Positions 1 through 8,453 of a stretch of 64,000 bases of DNA are shown here, piece by piece (positions within the stretch are counted from its first letter, which is position 1; each line of letters starts with the position of its first letter). The notes under the pieces were generated by a model that saw only the letters and a program-made list of their open reading frames with translations, did not search any database and was not told the DNA's origin. The position numbers and the translations under genes were made by a program. The DNA comes from Actinomadura spongiicola (GTDB taxonomy: Bacteria > Actinomycetota > Actinomycetes > Streptosporangiales > Streptosporangiaceae), in contig NZ_QVNQ01000003.1 in assembly GCF_003432485.1 (NCBI RefSeq), forward strand, positions 248,001-312,000. Reading direction: 5' to 3'.

Positions 1-294
1 CCGCAGCGCCCGTCTGAGCAGCGGCTGGACGGCGGCCGCCGCGGCGGAGCGCTCCACGCGCGTGTGCCGGGCGAGCGCGCCGACGCGGACGCCGCCGTCG
101 CCGACGTGCAGGGTGTCCAGCTCCGCGACGCGGTTGATGTCGACCAGCTCGGGCGGCGCGGCGAGCCGCATGTTCAGCAGCGGGATGAGGCTCTGCCCAC
201 CGGCGAGGACCTTGCCGGACGGTCGCGCGGCCAGCGCGTCGAGCGCCTCGTCGAGCGTCACGGGGGCCCGGTACCCGAACGGGGGCGGCTTCAC
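1..294 (-). CDS. coxM: Molybdenum-hydroxylase FAD-binding subunit (CoxM/XdhB type), N-terminal part; gene runs off the left edge
   Basis: The minus strand from a GTG at 294 gives an open frame of 98 codons to the window edge, starting MKPPPFGYRAPVTLDEAL. It carries the VLAGGQSLIPLLNMRLA stretch, the FAD-contacting loop of the CO dehydrogenase / xanthine dehydrogenase medium subunit, followed by ELVDINRV. The family is about 280 residues, so roughly two thirds lie outside the window. The subunit carries FAD and passes electrons from the Mo/Fe-S subunits to the final acceptor. The start overlaps the stop of a broken small gene (GTGA at 291-294). The 2Fe-2S and molybdopterin subunits probably follow to the left. 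The maturation genes mocA, xdhC, coxE and coxD lie 7.5-11 kb away on the same strand. The substrate is unknown; PucR nearby favours a purine (inference). Confidence 0.88.
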   Translation of the reverse strand, partial: MKPPPFGYRAPVTLDEALDALAARPSGKVLAGGQSLIPLLNMRLAAPPELVDINRVAELDTLHVGDGGVRVGALARHTRVERSAAAAAVQPLLRRALR

Positions 295-568
295 CGCGCC
301 GTCCCGTCGGCCACCACGGGCCGGTGGACATCGCCGGGCGCCACGCCCCGCGACGGAGGGTCACCGGTGATCTGCAAGGTCACGTTCCCGAGGGCGAGGA
401 GGTTTCGGGCGGCGACCGGGGCGAGGACGGCGGGACCGGCGAACTCGACCGGCCTCTTCGCCCCGAGCAGCCCGATCATGCCGTACGGCACGGCGGTGAC
501 GCCACCGGGAACGGCACCTCGGACTGGGACGGGAGCTCGTCGCCGTGCGGCTTCCAGCCGAACACCAT
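291..568 (-). pseudogene. Small unrecognised gene with an apparent frameshift upstream of coxM
   Basis: An ATG at 568 is preceded by a strong Shine-Dalgarno AGGAGG seven bases upstream. The frame reads MVFGWKPHGDELPSQSEVPFP and then stops at codon 31. In the adjacent frame a GC-third-position-rich stretch continues (GVTAVPYGMIGLLGAKRPVE..., NVTLQITGDP) and ends with a TGA that overlaps the coxM GTG start. One missing base near 500-505 would join the two parts into a protein of about 90 residues, properly placed between a ribosome binding site and the next gene. I do not recognise the family. Alternatives are a 30-codon leader peptide, or a sequencing error in an intact gene. Confidence 0.4.
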
Positions 569-727
569 GCGTGGTCCTCCTGATCAACCGGTCGCGTTCC
601 TGCGGGCACGGTAGATCTACCCTGATGGGCGGGCATCGGCGACATCTGCCAAAGCCCGTCCGCCGGTTCGGCGGGACCGGCGCGTCACCGGACGATCACG
701 GGACGCTGACACTACCCTCGATTACCC

Positions 728-2503
728 TCAGATTCCGCGCATGCGCAGCACGTGAAGGGCGAGGGTGAGGTTGAGCCGCAGATGAGCGTCCTCGGTGAAC
801 GCGCCGAGCATCCTTTCCAGCTTCCCGATGCGGTACCGCAGCGTGTTGTAGTGGAAGTGGAGGCGGCGGGCGGTCTCGGCGACGTTGAGGTTGGTCTCCA
901 GCAGCACCTGGAGGGTGCGGCGCAGGTCGACCAGTTCCGGCTCGTCGTCGGAGGCCAGGTCGCCCAGCGTCTCCCGGACGAACGCGTGGAGTTCCTCCGG
1001 GTCCGACACCAGGCTCAGCAGCCGGTACACGCCGAGCTGGTCGAAGTGCGCCCGCGCGCCCGCGCCGTTGAGCTGCCGCCCGACCCGCACGGCCTTGACG
1101 GCCTGCTCGTACGCCTCGGGCAGCGCCGCCGGGGACGTCACCGTCCGGCTGATCCCGGTGGAGAACGTCCGCCGCACCGGCAGATGCTCAGCGAAGATCG
1201 ACGACGCCTCCTTGAGCATCGCCTGGACGGGGCCGTCGGCCAGCTCGGCGGGGTCGCCGCCGTCCGCGCCGATGACCGCGACGACCTCGTGCGCGAAGCT
1301 CGCCACGGCCGCGCCCCGGTCGTGCCGCCGGACCGCCGACGTCCAGGCGGCGGCGAGCCGTTCCTGCGCGGTCCGCTCCTCGGCGCCGCGGGAGCCGCGG
1401 GTGCCGCCCTCGTGCTCGGCGCCCCGGACGCGGCCCTTCCCGTCGGTCTCGGGGGCCGACGGGCCGGGGTTGCCGCGCGGGCGGCCGTCGAGTTCGGCGA
1501 CGACCACCATGACGGGACGGTCGAGGTCCCAGCCGAAGCCCGCGCAGTGCGCGACGACCCGGTCGTCGTCGCCGGCGCGTCCCGCGAGGATGTCGCGGAG
1601 GAAGTCGGCCCGGTACTTGCTCTCGACGGCGGCGACGGCCTGCTGCTTCGTCACCACGAGCGCGGCGACGGTGGCGGCGCGTTCCAAAATGCCGAGATCG
1701 GTGCCGCGCAGGTTGCCGCCGGGGCTGAACGCGATGATCCGGCCGTGGTCGAAGCCGCCCGCCATGACCGGCACGACGAGATGGTCGCCGGTGCCGTGGG
1801 CGCCGATGATGCCGCAGCCGCCGCGCCCGCAGGCCGCGTGCCGGCCGGCGTCGAACGCCCGCATCGCCTGGACGTGCTCGTCCGGCCCGGCGCCCGCGAT
1901 CACGCGCTGTTCGCCGTCCACGACGACGACCGCGACGTCCAGCAGCGACGCGACCTCGTCCACGACCTCCTTGAGGCCGCCGCCGCACAGCACGATCTGC
2001 ACGAGCGCGCGGTGGACCTCCTCGGTGCGGGCGAGGACGGACGCCTGCCGGTTCAGGATGTCGGTCAGGACCTGGTTGAGGATGTCGTCGAAGCCGACGT
2101 CGTTGGGGAGCAGGATCAGGGGGAATCCGCGCCGATCGGCCTGGGCGATCATCTCGGCGGGCAGGGAGTCGAGGTAGCGGCCCAGTTTGATCGCCAGGGC
2201 CGCGAGGCCGCGCTCGTCCAGGTCGGCGACCAGGTTGTCGAGGGACTGCGGGGTGTTGCGCAGGGGGTAGCCGGTGGTCAGGAGAAGCTCGTTCGGCTTC
2301 ACCCACGACAGGATGTCGGGGACCTCCATCACGTTGAGGCGCTGGACGACGCGCTCAAGCCCGGCCCGACCGGCGATGAGGCGGGCGCCGTGGAGGGTAC
2401 TGACGCCGAGGACCTCCCCGACCGACAGGCCGTAGGTCAGTGTTCCGGTGCTGGCGAGCCTGAGGGCCGGTGGGCCCGGGTCCGCGGTGGTGGTGTAACT
2501 CAT
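728..2503 (-). CDS. pucR: PucR-family transcriptional regulator
   Basis: The protein has about 591 residues. The N-terminal PucR domain (from LSVGEVL to about residue 130) contains the typical NVMEVPDI and NELLLTTGY segments. A divergent GGDEF-like central region follows, and the C-terminal PucR helix-turn-helix has the signature NLNVAETARRLHFHYNTLRY near the end. PucR proteins sense nitrogen or purine metabolites and control purine, ureide or other nitrogen catabolism. I chose the ATG at 2503 because GAGGTG lies nine bases upstream; an ATG at 2536 lacks a good ribosome binding site. About 200 bases separate it from the divergent oxamate-carbamoyltransferase-like operon, and coxM lies downstream on the same strand, so it probably controls both. 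Confidence 0.9.
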   Translation of the reverse strand: MSYTTTADPGPPALRLASTGTLTYGLSVGEVLGVSTLHGARLIAGRAGLERVVQRLNVMEVPDILSWVKPNELLLTTGYPLRNTPQSLDNLVADLDERGLAALAIKLGRYLDSLPAEMIAQADRRGFPLILLPNDVGFDDILNQVLTDILNRQASVLARTEEVHRALVQIVLCGGGLKEVVDEVASLLDVAVVVVDGEQRVIAGAGPDEHVQAMRAFDAGRHAACGRGGCGIIGAHGTGDHLVVPVMAGGFDHGRIIAFSPGGNLRGTDLGILERAATVAALVVTKQQAVAAVESKYRADFLRDILAGRAGDDDRVVAHCAGFGWDLDRPVMVVVAELDGRPRGNPGPSAPETDGKGRVRGAEHEGGTRGSRGAEERTAQERLAAAWTSAVRRHDRGAAVASFAHEVVAVIGADGGDPAELADGPVQAMLKEASSIFAEHLPVRRTFSTGISRTVTSPAALPEAYEQAVKAVRVGRQLNGAGARAHFDQLGVYRLLSLVSDPEELHAFVRETLGDLASDDEPELVDLRRTLQVLLETNLNVAETARRLHFHYNTLRYRIGKLERMLGAFTEDAHLRLNLTLALHVLRMRGI

Positions 2504-2715
2504 GCCAGGGGTCACCTCGCCTTTTGGTGCGTACATCGCCCGTTACGGCGTGATCGCTACCGGTTCCTGATCAACACTGACAACTCAGACGAACGATGAC
2601 AAGCATCCTTGGCAGCTTTCTCCATACGTCCGGTGCGAGGCCCGTTCTACCGTCTCGGCAGGGGCCGGGCCGTCCGTGCGCCGGGCGGCAACCGACGCCG
2701 GCCTCGGGAGGATCC

Positions 2716-3666
2716 GTGACCGCTCTCGTCCGCGACCCCATCCCGCTTCCGGCCAGACCGGGAGGCGGACCGCCCGCCGCCGGGGCGGCCGGCCTGGCGC
2801 TGCGGCCGCTGCTCGATCCGCCGCGCCGCGCCGCGCGGGTCATCGCCGTGTTCCCGTCGGCGGTGTACCTGGAGATGCGCGGCGGCCCCGAACCCCGGGT
2901 GCTCGCCGTCGTCACGTCCGACGCCCACCGGCTCCCGAACGCGGTGGTGATCGTCGCGACACGCCGGGAGCAGCCGTTCCGGTCGGTCCGGGAGGGCCGC
3001 GACGCGTGGGTCGGCGAGGGGCGTGTGGAGGCGGGTCCGTTGCACGTGCGGGTCCGCCGCTGGTGGGACCCGTCGGCGCCGCTCGGCCCGATGCGGCCCG
3101 CGACGCTCGCCGGCGGCGTCCGGGCCCTGGAGGACCGGCTCACCCGCGCCGGGGCGCTGTCCGAGGCCGGGATGACCGGCGGGGGCCTCGGCGACCATCC
3201 GGACCCGGCCGCCCTCGCCGCGTGCTGCGCCACGGGCGACCTCGCGGGCGCCGTCGAGGCGGCGGAGCGGATCGTCGGTCTCGGCCCCGGTCTGACGCCG
3301 AGCGGCGACGACGTCCTGTGCGGCCTGCTGGTGTCGCTGCGGCTGGTCGGCGACGCGGTCCGGCACGGCGGGGAGGCGGTGTGGCTGGCGGACTGGCTCG
3401 GCGCCGCCGTCACCGCCGACGCCGGAACCCGCACGACCGCGCTGGCCGCGACGCTGCTGCACTGCGCGGCGGCGGGCGCGGCGGGCGCCGAGGTCGCGGC
3501 GGTGCTGCGCTGCGTCGCGGGCGACGAACCGCCGGACACCGCCGTCCGCCGCCTGCTCGCCGTGGGCCACACCTCGGGCACGGACCTCGCGCACGGCGTC
3601 CTCGCCGGGTGCCGGGCGGTGCTGTCGCTGGCGTCTCGACATGCCGCCGCCATGGTGACTGCATGA
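2716..3666 (+). CDS. DUF2877 protein, AllH-like (oxamate carbamoyltransferase subunit)
   Basis: A protein of 316 residues starts at the GTG at 2716, which has GGGAGG five bases upstream; an in-frame ATG at 2596 has no ribosome binding site. The DUF2877 hallmark GLGPGLTPSGDDVLCG is present in the middle, followed by helical GTRTTALAATLL and VGHTSGTDLAHGVL segments. In E. coli the homologous YlbF (AllH) is one of three proteins needed for oxamate carbamoyltransferase, which converts oxalurate plus phosphate to oxamate and carbamoyl phosphate. Its stop overlaps the next start (ATGA, 3663-3666), so the three genes are translationally coupled. The E. coli-like function is by homology only. Confidence 0.85.
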   Translation: MTALVRDPIPLPARPGGGPPAAGAAGLALRPLLDPPRRAARVIAVFPSAVYLEMRGGPEPRVLAVVTSDAHRLPNAVVIVATRREQPFRSVREGRDAWVGEGRVEAGPLHVRVRRWWDPSAPLGPMRPATLAGGVRALEDRLTRAGALSEAGMTGGGLGDHPDPAALAACCATGDLAGAVEAAERIVGLGPGLTPSGDDVLCGLLVSLRLVGDAVRHGGEAVWLADWLGAAVTADAGTRTTALAATLLHCAAAGAAGAEVAAVLRCVAGDEPPDTAVRRLLAVGHTSGTDLAHGVLAGCRAVLSLASRHAAAMVTA

Positions 3667-5114
3667 CGGACTGGGTCGAGGTGCGGCGGGGGGCCTACCA
3701 CGATTCGGTGACCTTGATGCGGGCGAGCCGGGCGCTTTCGGAGCGGCCGGACGTCGCGGCGGCGATGGTGGCGATGGGCACCGCGCTGAACCTGGACCTG
3801 CTGGCGCGGATGGGGTTCGACGTGCCGTCCGACGCGGGCCCGGACGACCTGCTGATCGCCGTCCGGGTGGGCGGCGACGGTCTCGACGATGTGAAGGCCA
3901 CGCTGGACGGGCTGTTGCGCGAGGCCCCCCGGGCGACCGTCACGGAGGCGGAGGTGGCGGCGGCTCGCACGGTAGGGGCGGCGGCCGCCCGTCCCGGGAG
4001 CGGCGCGACGGTCGCGTTGCTGTCGGTGCCGGGGCCGCACGTGTTCCCCGAGGCGATGGACGCGCTGGACGCGGGCCTCAACGTGATGGTCTTCAGCGAT
4101 CACGTGCCGCTCGACCAGGAGATCGCGTTGAAGGAGGCGGCGGCGCGGCGCGGCCTGATCGTCATGGGCCCCGACTGCGGGACGGCGGTGATCGGCGGCG
4201 CGGGCCTCGGGTTCGCGAACGCGGTCCGTCCCGGGCCCGTCGGCGTCGTCGCGGCGTCCGGCACGGGCGCGCAGCAACTGATGTGCCTGCTGGACGCGGC
4301 GGGCGTCGGCGTCAGCCACGTCCTCGGCGTCGGCGGCCGGGACCTGTCGCCGGAGGTGAGCGGCCGGTCGGCGCTGGCGGCGCTCGCGGCGCTGGACGCC
4401 GATCCCGGCACCGAGCTGATCGTGCTGGTGTCGAAGCCGCCCGCGCCGCAGGTCGCGGACCTGGTCCGGGAGGCGGCGCGGCGGCTGGACACGCCGGTGG
4501 TGTTCGCGCTGGCGACGACCGGCGAGGACGATCTGACGGCGGCGGCGGAGCGGGCGCTGAGGGCGCTGCGCAGGGCGGTCCCCGCGTGGCCGCGCTGGAC
4601 GGCGTCCCGGCGCCCGGCTCCGGCGGCGGGACGGGCCCTGCGCGGGCTGTTCGCGGGTGGGACGCTCCGCGACGAGGCCGAGACGATCGCGCTGGCCGCC
4701 CTCGGCCGGGACCTGGACGCCCGCGGTCACCGGTTCACCGACTTCGGCGCCGACGCCTACACGCGGGGCCGCGCCCACCCCATGATCGACCCGACGCTGC
4801 GGTTGGCGGCCGTCCGCGCGGAGGCCGCCGACCCCGGCTGCGGGGTGCTGCTGCTGGACGTCGTGCTCGGCCACGGCGCCGAACCCGACCCGGCCGCGTC
4901 CCTCGCCCCGGCGATCGCGGACGCGGTGGACGACCGTCCGGACCTGGCCGTCGTCGTGTCGCTGTGCGGGACGCCCGCCGACCCGCAGGACCGTGACCGG
5001 CAGGCCGCGGCGCTGTGCGGGGCGGGCGCGGACGTGTTCGCCTCGAACGCCCAGGCCGTCCGGCACGCCCTGTCGATGGTCGACGGGCCGCGGCGGGAGG
5101 AGTCGACCGGATGA
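3663..5114 (+). CDS. fdrA: FdrA-like protein, AllF homologue (acyl-CoA synthetase-like fold)
   Basis: This 483-residue protein resembles succinyl-CoA synthetase. It starts MTDWVEVRRGAYHDSVTLMR, which is FdrA-like. A CoA-ligase-type Rossmann core holds GLIVMGPDCGTAVIGG (about 164-179) and VGVVAASGTGAQQ (193-205), with a second domain to the C-terminus. FdrA/AllF is the large partner of DUF1116 and DUF2877 in the oxamate carbamoyltransferase of E. coli, where the protein is somewhat longer (about 555 residues). It overlaps its neighbours by four bases on each side (ATGA), so a stoichiometric complex is likely. It could act on a different carbamoylated or acyl-phosphate substrate, since no allantoin-ring-opening genes are in the window. 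Confidence 0.87.
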   Translation: MTDWVEVRRGAYHDSVTLMRASRALSERPDVAAAMVAMGTALNLDLLARMGFDVPSDAGPDDLLIAVRVGGDGLDDVKATLDGLLREAPRATVTEAEVAAARTVGAAAARPGSGATVALLSVPGPHVFPEAMDALDAGLNVMVFSDHVPLDQEIALKEAAARRGLIVMGPDCGTAVIGGAGLGFANAVRPGPVGVVAASGTGAQQLMCLLDAAGVGVSHVLGVGGRDLSPEVSGRSALAALAALDADPGTELIVLVSKPPAPQVADLVREAARRLDTPVVFALATTGEDDLTAAAERALRALRRAVPAWPRWTASRRPAPAAGRALRGLFAGGTLRDEAETIALAALGRDLDARGHRFTDFGADAYTRGRAHPMIDPTLRLAAVRAEAADPGCGVLLLDVVLGHGAEPDPAASLAPAIADAVDDRPDLAVVVSLCGTPADPQDRDRQAAALCGAGADVFASNAQAVRHALSMVDGPRREESTG

Positions 5115-6607
5115 CCGACCCCGCGTCCGACCGAGTGCCCGACCACGCACCCGACCGTGCGCACCGGCTCGGCGGGCTCCTCGCCCGCGATCCGGTGGTG
5201 GTCGCCGCCGGGGCGGAGGTCTTCGCCGACGCGCTCGCCGCGCAGGCCGTGCCGGTGGTGCCGGTCGACTGGAGGCCGCCGCCCGCCGGGACGGGGACGG
5301 CGCTCGCGGCGGTCCTCGGCGACCCGGGCCACGCGGACGCCAACGCCCGCGCCGTGCGGCGCATGGTGACCGCCCGTCCCCACCTGGTGGACGTCCGCCC
5401 GGCCCGTGAGGTCCTCGGCCTCGACACCGGAACGTTCCTGCACGCGGGCCCGCCGCTGGACTGGGAGCGGGCGTCGGGCCCGATGCGCGGCGCCCTCGTC
5501 GGCGCGATGCTCCTCGAAGGGCTCGCGGAGACACCGCTCGGCGCCGAGCACGCGCTGGAACGCGGCGCGGCGACGCTCGAACCCTGCCACCGGCACGCCA
5601 CGGTCGGGCCGATGGCGGGCGTCGTCGGCCCGTCCATGTGGATGCTGGTGGTGGAGGACGCCGAGCACGGCGGCACCGCGTACTGCTCGCTCAACGAGGG
5701 CCTCGGGAAGGTCCTGCGGTACGGGGCGTACGGCCCGGAGGTGATCGACCGGTTGACGTGGATGGGCGAGGTCCTCGGCCCCGCGCTGGCGGCGGCGGTG
5801 CGCGCCCACGGCCCCCTCGACCTGATGGCGATCATCGCGCGGGCGGTGCAGATGGGCGACGAGCTGCACAACCGGAACCGGGCGGCGACGTCGCTGCTGC
5901 TGCGCGAACTGGCGCCGGCGCTGCTCGCCGCGGAGGAGGTGCCGCGCGACCGGGCCGCGGCGGCGCTGCGGTTCGCGGCGGGCAACGACCACTTCTTCCT
6001 GAACGCGGGGATGGCGGCGGCGAAGGCGTGCGCGGACGCGGCGCGGAACGTCCCCGGTTCCAGCCTGGTCGTGGCGATGGCCCGCAACGGCACCGACTTC
6101 GGCGTCCAGGTGTCGGGGACGGGCGACCGCTGGTTCACCGGGCCCGCGAACGTCCCCGACGGCCTCTACCTGGGCGGCTACGGCCCGGGCGACGCCAATC
6201 CCGACATCGGCGACTCGGCGATCACCGAGACGGTCGGGATGGGCGGGTTCGCGCTGGCCGCCGCGCCCGCGATCGTCCGGTTCGTCGGCGGGGAGGTCGC
6301 CGACGCGCTCGCCGCGACCCACCGGATGTACGAGATCACCCTCGCCGAGCATCCGGTGCTCCAGGTCCCGTCGCTGTCGTTCCGCGGCACTCCGGTCGGC
6401 GTGGACGTGACCCGTGTCGTCCGCACCGGGATCCTGCCGGTCATCGACACCGGCATCGCGGGCCGGGAGCCGGGGACGGGCCAGGTCGGCGCGGGCCTCG
6501 TCGAGCCGCCGCCGAACGTGTTCGCCGACGCGCTCGACGCCCTCGCCGCGTCCGCCCGTCCCCCGGGACGACAGGGGTTCGCGGGTTCCCCAACGGGCCG
6601 TGGTTAG
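5111..6607 (+). CDS. DUF1116 protein, AllG-like (oxamate carbamoyltransferase subunit)
   Basis: A 498-residue protein whose ATG overlaps the fdrA stop. Family motifs are seen in order: GPPLDWERASGPMRGA, LEPCHRHATVGPMAGVV, QMGDELHNRNRAATS, GNDHFFLNAGMAAAK, ARNGTDFGVQVSG and GGYGPGDANPDIGDSAITET. DUF1116 proteins occur almost always beside FdrA. E. coli YlbE (AllG) is about 420 residues, so this protein has extra N-terminal and C-terminal sequence. It is the third member of the coupled DUF2877-FdrA-DUF1116 set. The following aldolase starts 15 bases after its stop and is probably cotranscribed. The assignment to oxamate or carbamoyl phosphate chemistry rests on the E. coli homologues. Confidence 0.86.
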   Translation: MTDPASDRVPDHAPDRAHRLGGLLARDPVVVAAGAEVFADALAAQAVPVVPVDWRPPPAGTGTALAAVLGDPGHADANARAVRRMVTARPHLVDVRPAREVLGLDTGTFLHAGPPLDWERASGPMRGALVGAMLLEGLAETPLGAEHALERGAATLEPCHRHATVGPMAGVVGPSMWMLVVEDAEHGGTAYCSLNEGLGKVLRYGAYGPEVIDRLTWMGEVLGPALAAAVRAHGPLDLMAIIARAVQMGDELHNRNRAATSLLLRELAPALLAAEEVPRDRAAAALRFAAGNDHFFLNAGMAAAKACADAARNVPGSSLVVAMARNGTDFGVQVSGTGDRWFTGPANVPDGLYLGGYGPGDANPDIGDSAITETVGMGGFALAAAPAIVRFVGGEVADALAATHRMYEITLAEHPVLQVPSLSFRGTPVGVDVTRVVRTGILPVIDTGIAGREPGTGQVGAGLVEPPPNVFADALDALAASARPPGRQGFAGSPTGRG

Positions 6608-6621
6608 GGGATCATGTCGGG

Positions 6622-7839
6622 GTGAATCTCAGCGTGTCCTCGTACGACGACCTGTCCGCGCGGATCGCCGCCGTCCGCGACGAGCACGGCGAGCGCCGTC
6701 CCGGCGCCGCCGCCGACGGGCGGCAGCCGGTGCACACGGTGTACGTGCCCGCCGACCGCTTCTCCCGCACGACCCCGGCCGACTTCGGCGCGGAGGCGCT
6801 GCGGCTGCTGAACACGCACGCGCCGGGAGACGGATCGTTCGGCGCGGTGTTCGCGCTGGGCCCGGAGCTCGCCGGGCCGGTCCGCGAACGGGTCGCGGCG
6901 AAGCTCGCCACCGAACCGGTCGAGGACGTCCGGATCGACTTCGAGGACGGCTACGGGACGCGCTCGGACGCGGAGGAGGACGCGCACGTCGAGCAGGTCG
7001 TCGAGGCCGTCGCCGCCGCGTACCAGGTCAAGGCGCTCCCCCACTACTGGGGCGTGCGGGTCAAGTCGTTCGCGGACGGCGGGCACGCCCGGTCGATGCG
7101 GACGCTCGACGGGTTCCTCACGACGCTCCGCGACCGGCTCGGACGGCTCCCCGGCGGGTTCACGATCACGTTCCCGAAGGTCGTCACGGCCGAGCACGTC
7201 GCGCTGTTCACCGAGTGGCTGGAGCGCCTGGAGACCTCGCTCGGCCTGCCGACCGGCATCCTGCGGTTCGAAGTGCAGGTCGAGACGCCGCAGGCAGTCG
7301 TGGACGACGGCGGACGGATCGGGTTGCGCGCGATCGTGGACGCCGCCGCGGGCCGCCTCACCGCGGCGCACTTCGGCGTGTACGACTACACCGCCGCGCT
7401 CGGCCTGCCGCCGCACGAGCAGCGCCTGGACCATCCCGCCTGCGACTTCGCCCGGCACGTCATGCAGGTGTCGCTCGCCGGGCCGGGTGTGCGGCTGTCG
7501 GACGGCTCCACGAACGTCGTCCCCCGCAACGACGGCCCCGACGAGGTCAACGCGACGTGGGCGACGCACGCCGCGCACGTCAGGCATTCGCTGCGGCACG
7601 GCTTCTACCAGGGCTGGGACCTGCATCCCGCGCATCTGCCGAGCCGGTACGCGGCCGTGTACGCCTTCCACCTGGCCGGTGTCGACGACGTCATCGGACG
7701 GGTCCGGGCGTGGCACGAGCAGGCGGCCGGCGGGACCGGTGTCCTGGACGAGCCCGCGACGATCCGGGCGCTGACGTCCCGGTTGCGCCGCGCCGTCGAC
7801 TGCGGCGCGCTGGACGAGAGCGTCCTCCCTCCGTCCTAG
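6622..7839 (+). CDS. Aldolase/citrate-lyase-like protein (DUF6986 type)
   Basis: A 405-residue protein from a GTG at 6622, with AGGGGA ten bases upstream. It has the TIM-barrel features of HpcH/HpaI aldolase and citrate lyase beta relatives: VRIDFEDGYG (acidic metal ligands), FTITFPKVV, ILRFEVQVETPQAVV and AAHFGVYDYTAALG. The C-terminal GFYQGWDLHPAHLPSRYAAV resembles malate-synthase-like members. It ends four bases into the convergent mocA gene. Its place behind the AllFGH-like genes suggests it handles a two-carbon acid such as glyoxylate released from ureides, but no substrate can be read from the sequence. Confidence 0.8.
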   Translation: MNLSVSSYDDLSARIAAVRDEHGERRPGAAADGRQPVHTVYVPADRFSRTTPADFGAEALRLLNTHAPGDGSFGAVFALGPELAGPVRERVAAKLATEPVEDVRIDFEDGYGTRSDAEEDAHVEQVVEAVAAAYQVKALPHYWGVRVKSFADGGHARSMRTLDGFLTTLRDRLGRLPGGFTITFPKVVTAEHVALFTEWLERLETSLGLPTGILRFEVQVETPQAVVDDGGRIGLRAIVDAAAGRLTAAHFGVYDYTAALGLPPHEQRLDHPACDFARHVMQVSLAGPGVRLSDGSTNVVPRNDGPDEVNATWATHAAHVRHSLRHGFYQGWDLHPAHLPSRYAAVYAFHLAGVDDVIGRVRAWHEQAAGGTGVLDEPATIRALTSRLRRAVDCGALDESVLPPS

Positions 7840-8435
7840 CCGCGTCCGCGCCCGCGGCGGGTGAGGGCGGCGAGGTCGTCCGGGGTGTCGATGTCGTCGG
7901 GCGCGGCGACGTCGTCGCACGGCACCGACGTCACCAGGTCGGGATGCGCGCGCAGGAAGTCGCGGGCCCCCATGTCACCGACGGCGGCGTCGGCCACGCC
8001 CGCGAAATGCTCCGCCCGCAGCAGCACGGGGTTGCGCGGCGCCCCACCGTAGGTCGCGACCGCGATCGCGGCGCCGGCCTCGTACGCGGCGATCAGCCGC
8101 CGCACCGCCGCCGCGCCGACCAGCGGCTGGTCGACGAGCGCGACGACCACGGCGGGGCAGGCGGGCGGCAGCGCGGCCAGTCCCGCGCGCAGCGACGAGC
8201 CCATGCCCGCGCGCCAGTCCGCGTTCGGGACGACGACCGCGCCGATGACCTCGACCGGTTCGGCCCCGACCACGACGACGACCGGGGAGCAGCCCGCGTC
8301 CCGCAGCGTCCGGACACCGCGGTCGACGAGCCGTTCGCCGTCCAGTTCCAGTGTCGCCTTGGGACGCCCGAACCGGCTGCCCTCCCCCGCCGCGAGCAGC
8401 AGGCCCGCCGGGGGTTCCTGACCGTGCAACGTCAT
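7836..8435 (-). CDS. mocA: MobA-like nucleotidyltransferase (molybdenum cofactor cytidylyl/guanylyltransferase family)
   Basis: A 199-residue protein begins with LLLAAGEGSRFGRPKATLELDGE, the NTP-transferase signature (LAAGxGxRxGxxK) of MobA/MocA. It also has ALVDQPLVGAAAVRRL, which matches the DxPL metal/nucleotide region. MocA adds CMP to molybdopterin to make the cofactor used by xanthine-dehydrogenase-type enzymes. It lies just downstream of xdhC, coxE and coxD on the same strand, which supports the MocA over the MobA reading. Its stop codon overlaps that of the convergent aldolase. Confidence 0.85.
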   Translation of the reverse strand: MTLHGQEPPAGLLLAAGEGSRFGRPKATLELDGERLVDRGVRTLRDAGCSPVVVVVGAEPVEVIGAVVVPNADWRAGMGSSLRAGLAALPPACPAVVVALVDQPLVGAAAVRRLIAAYEAGAAIAVATYGGAPRNPVLLRAEHFAGVADAAVGDMGARDFLRAHPDLVTSVPCDDVAAPDDIDTPDDLAALTRRGRGRG

Positions 8436-8453
8436 CCTGCGAGGGTAGTGCCG

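Noticed and set aside
64..768. Long plus-strand frame at the left edge
   Set aside because: It lies opposite coxM, the broken small gene and the pucR end, and has no recognisable domain.
752..2599. 615-codon plus-strand frame antisense to pucR
   Set aside because: PucR on the other strand has clear domains and a helix-turn-helix; the antisense frame is a GC-bias mirror.
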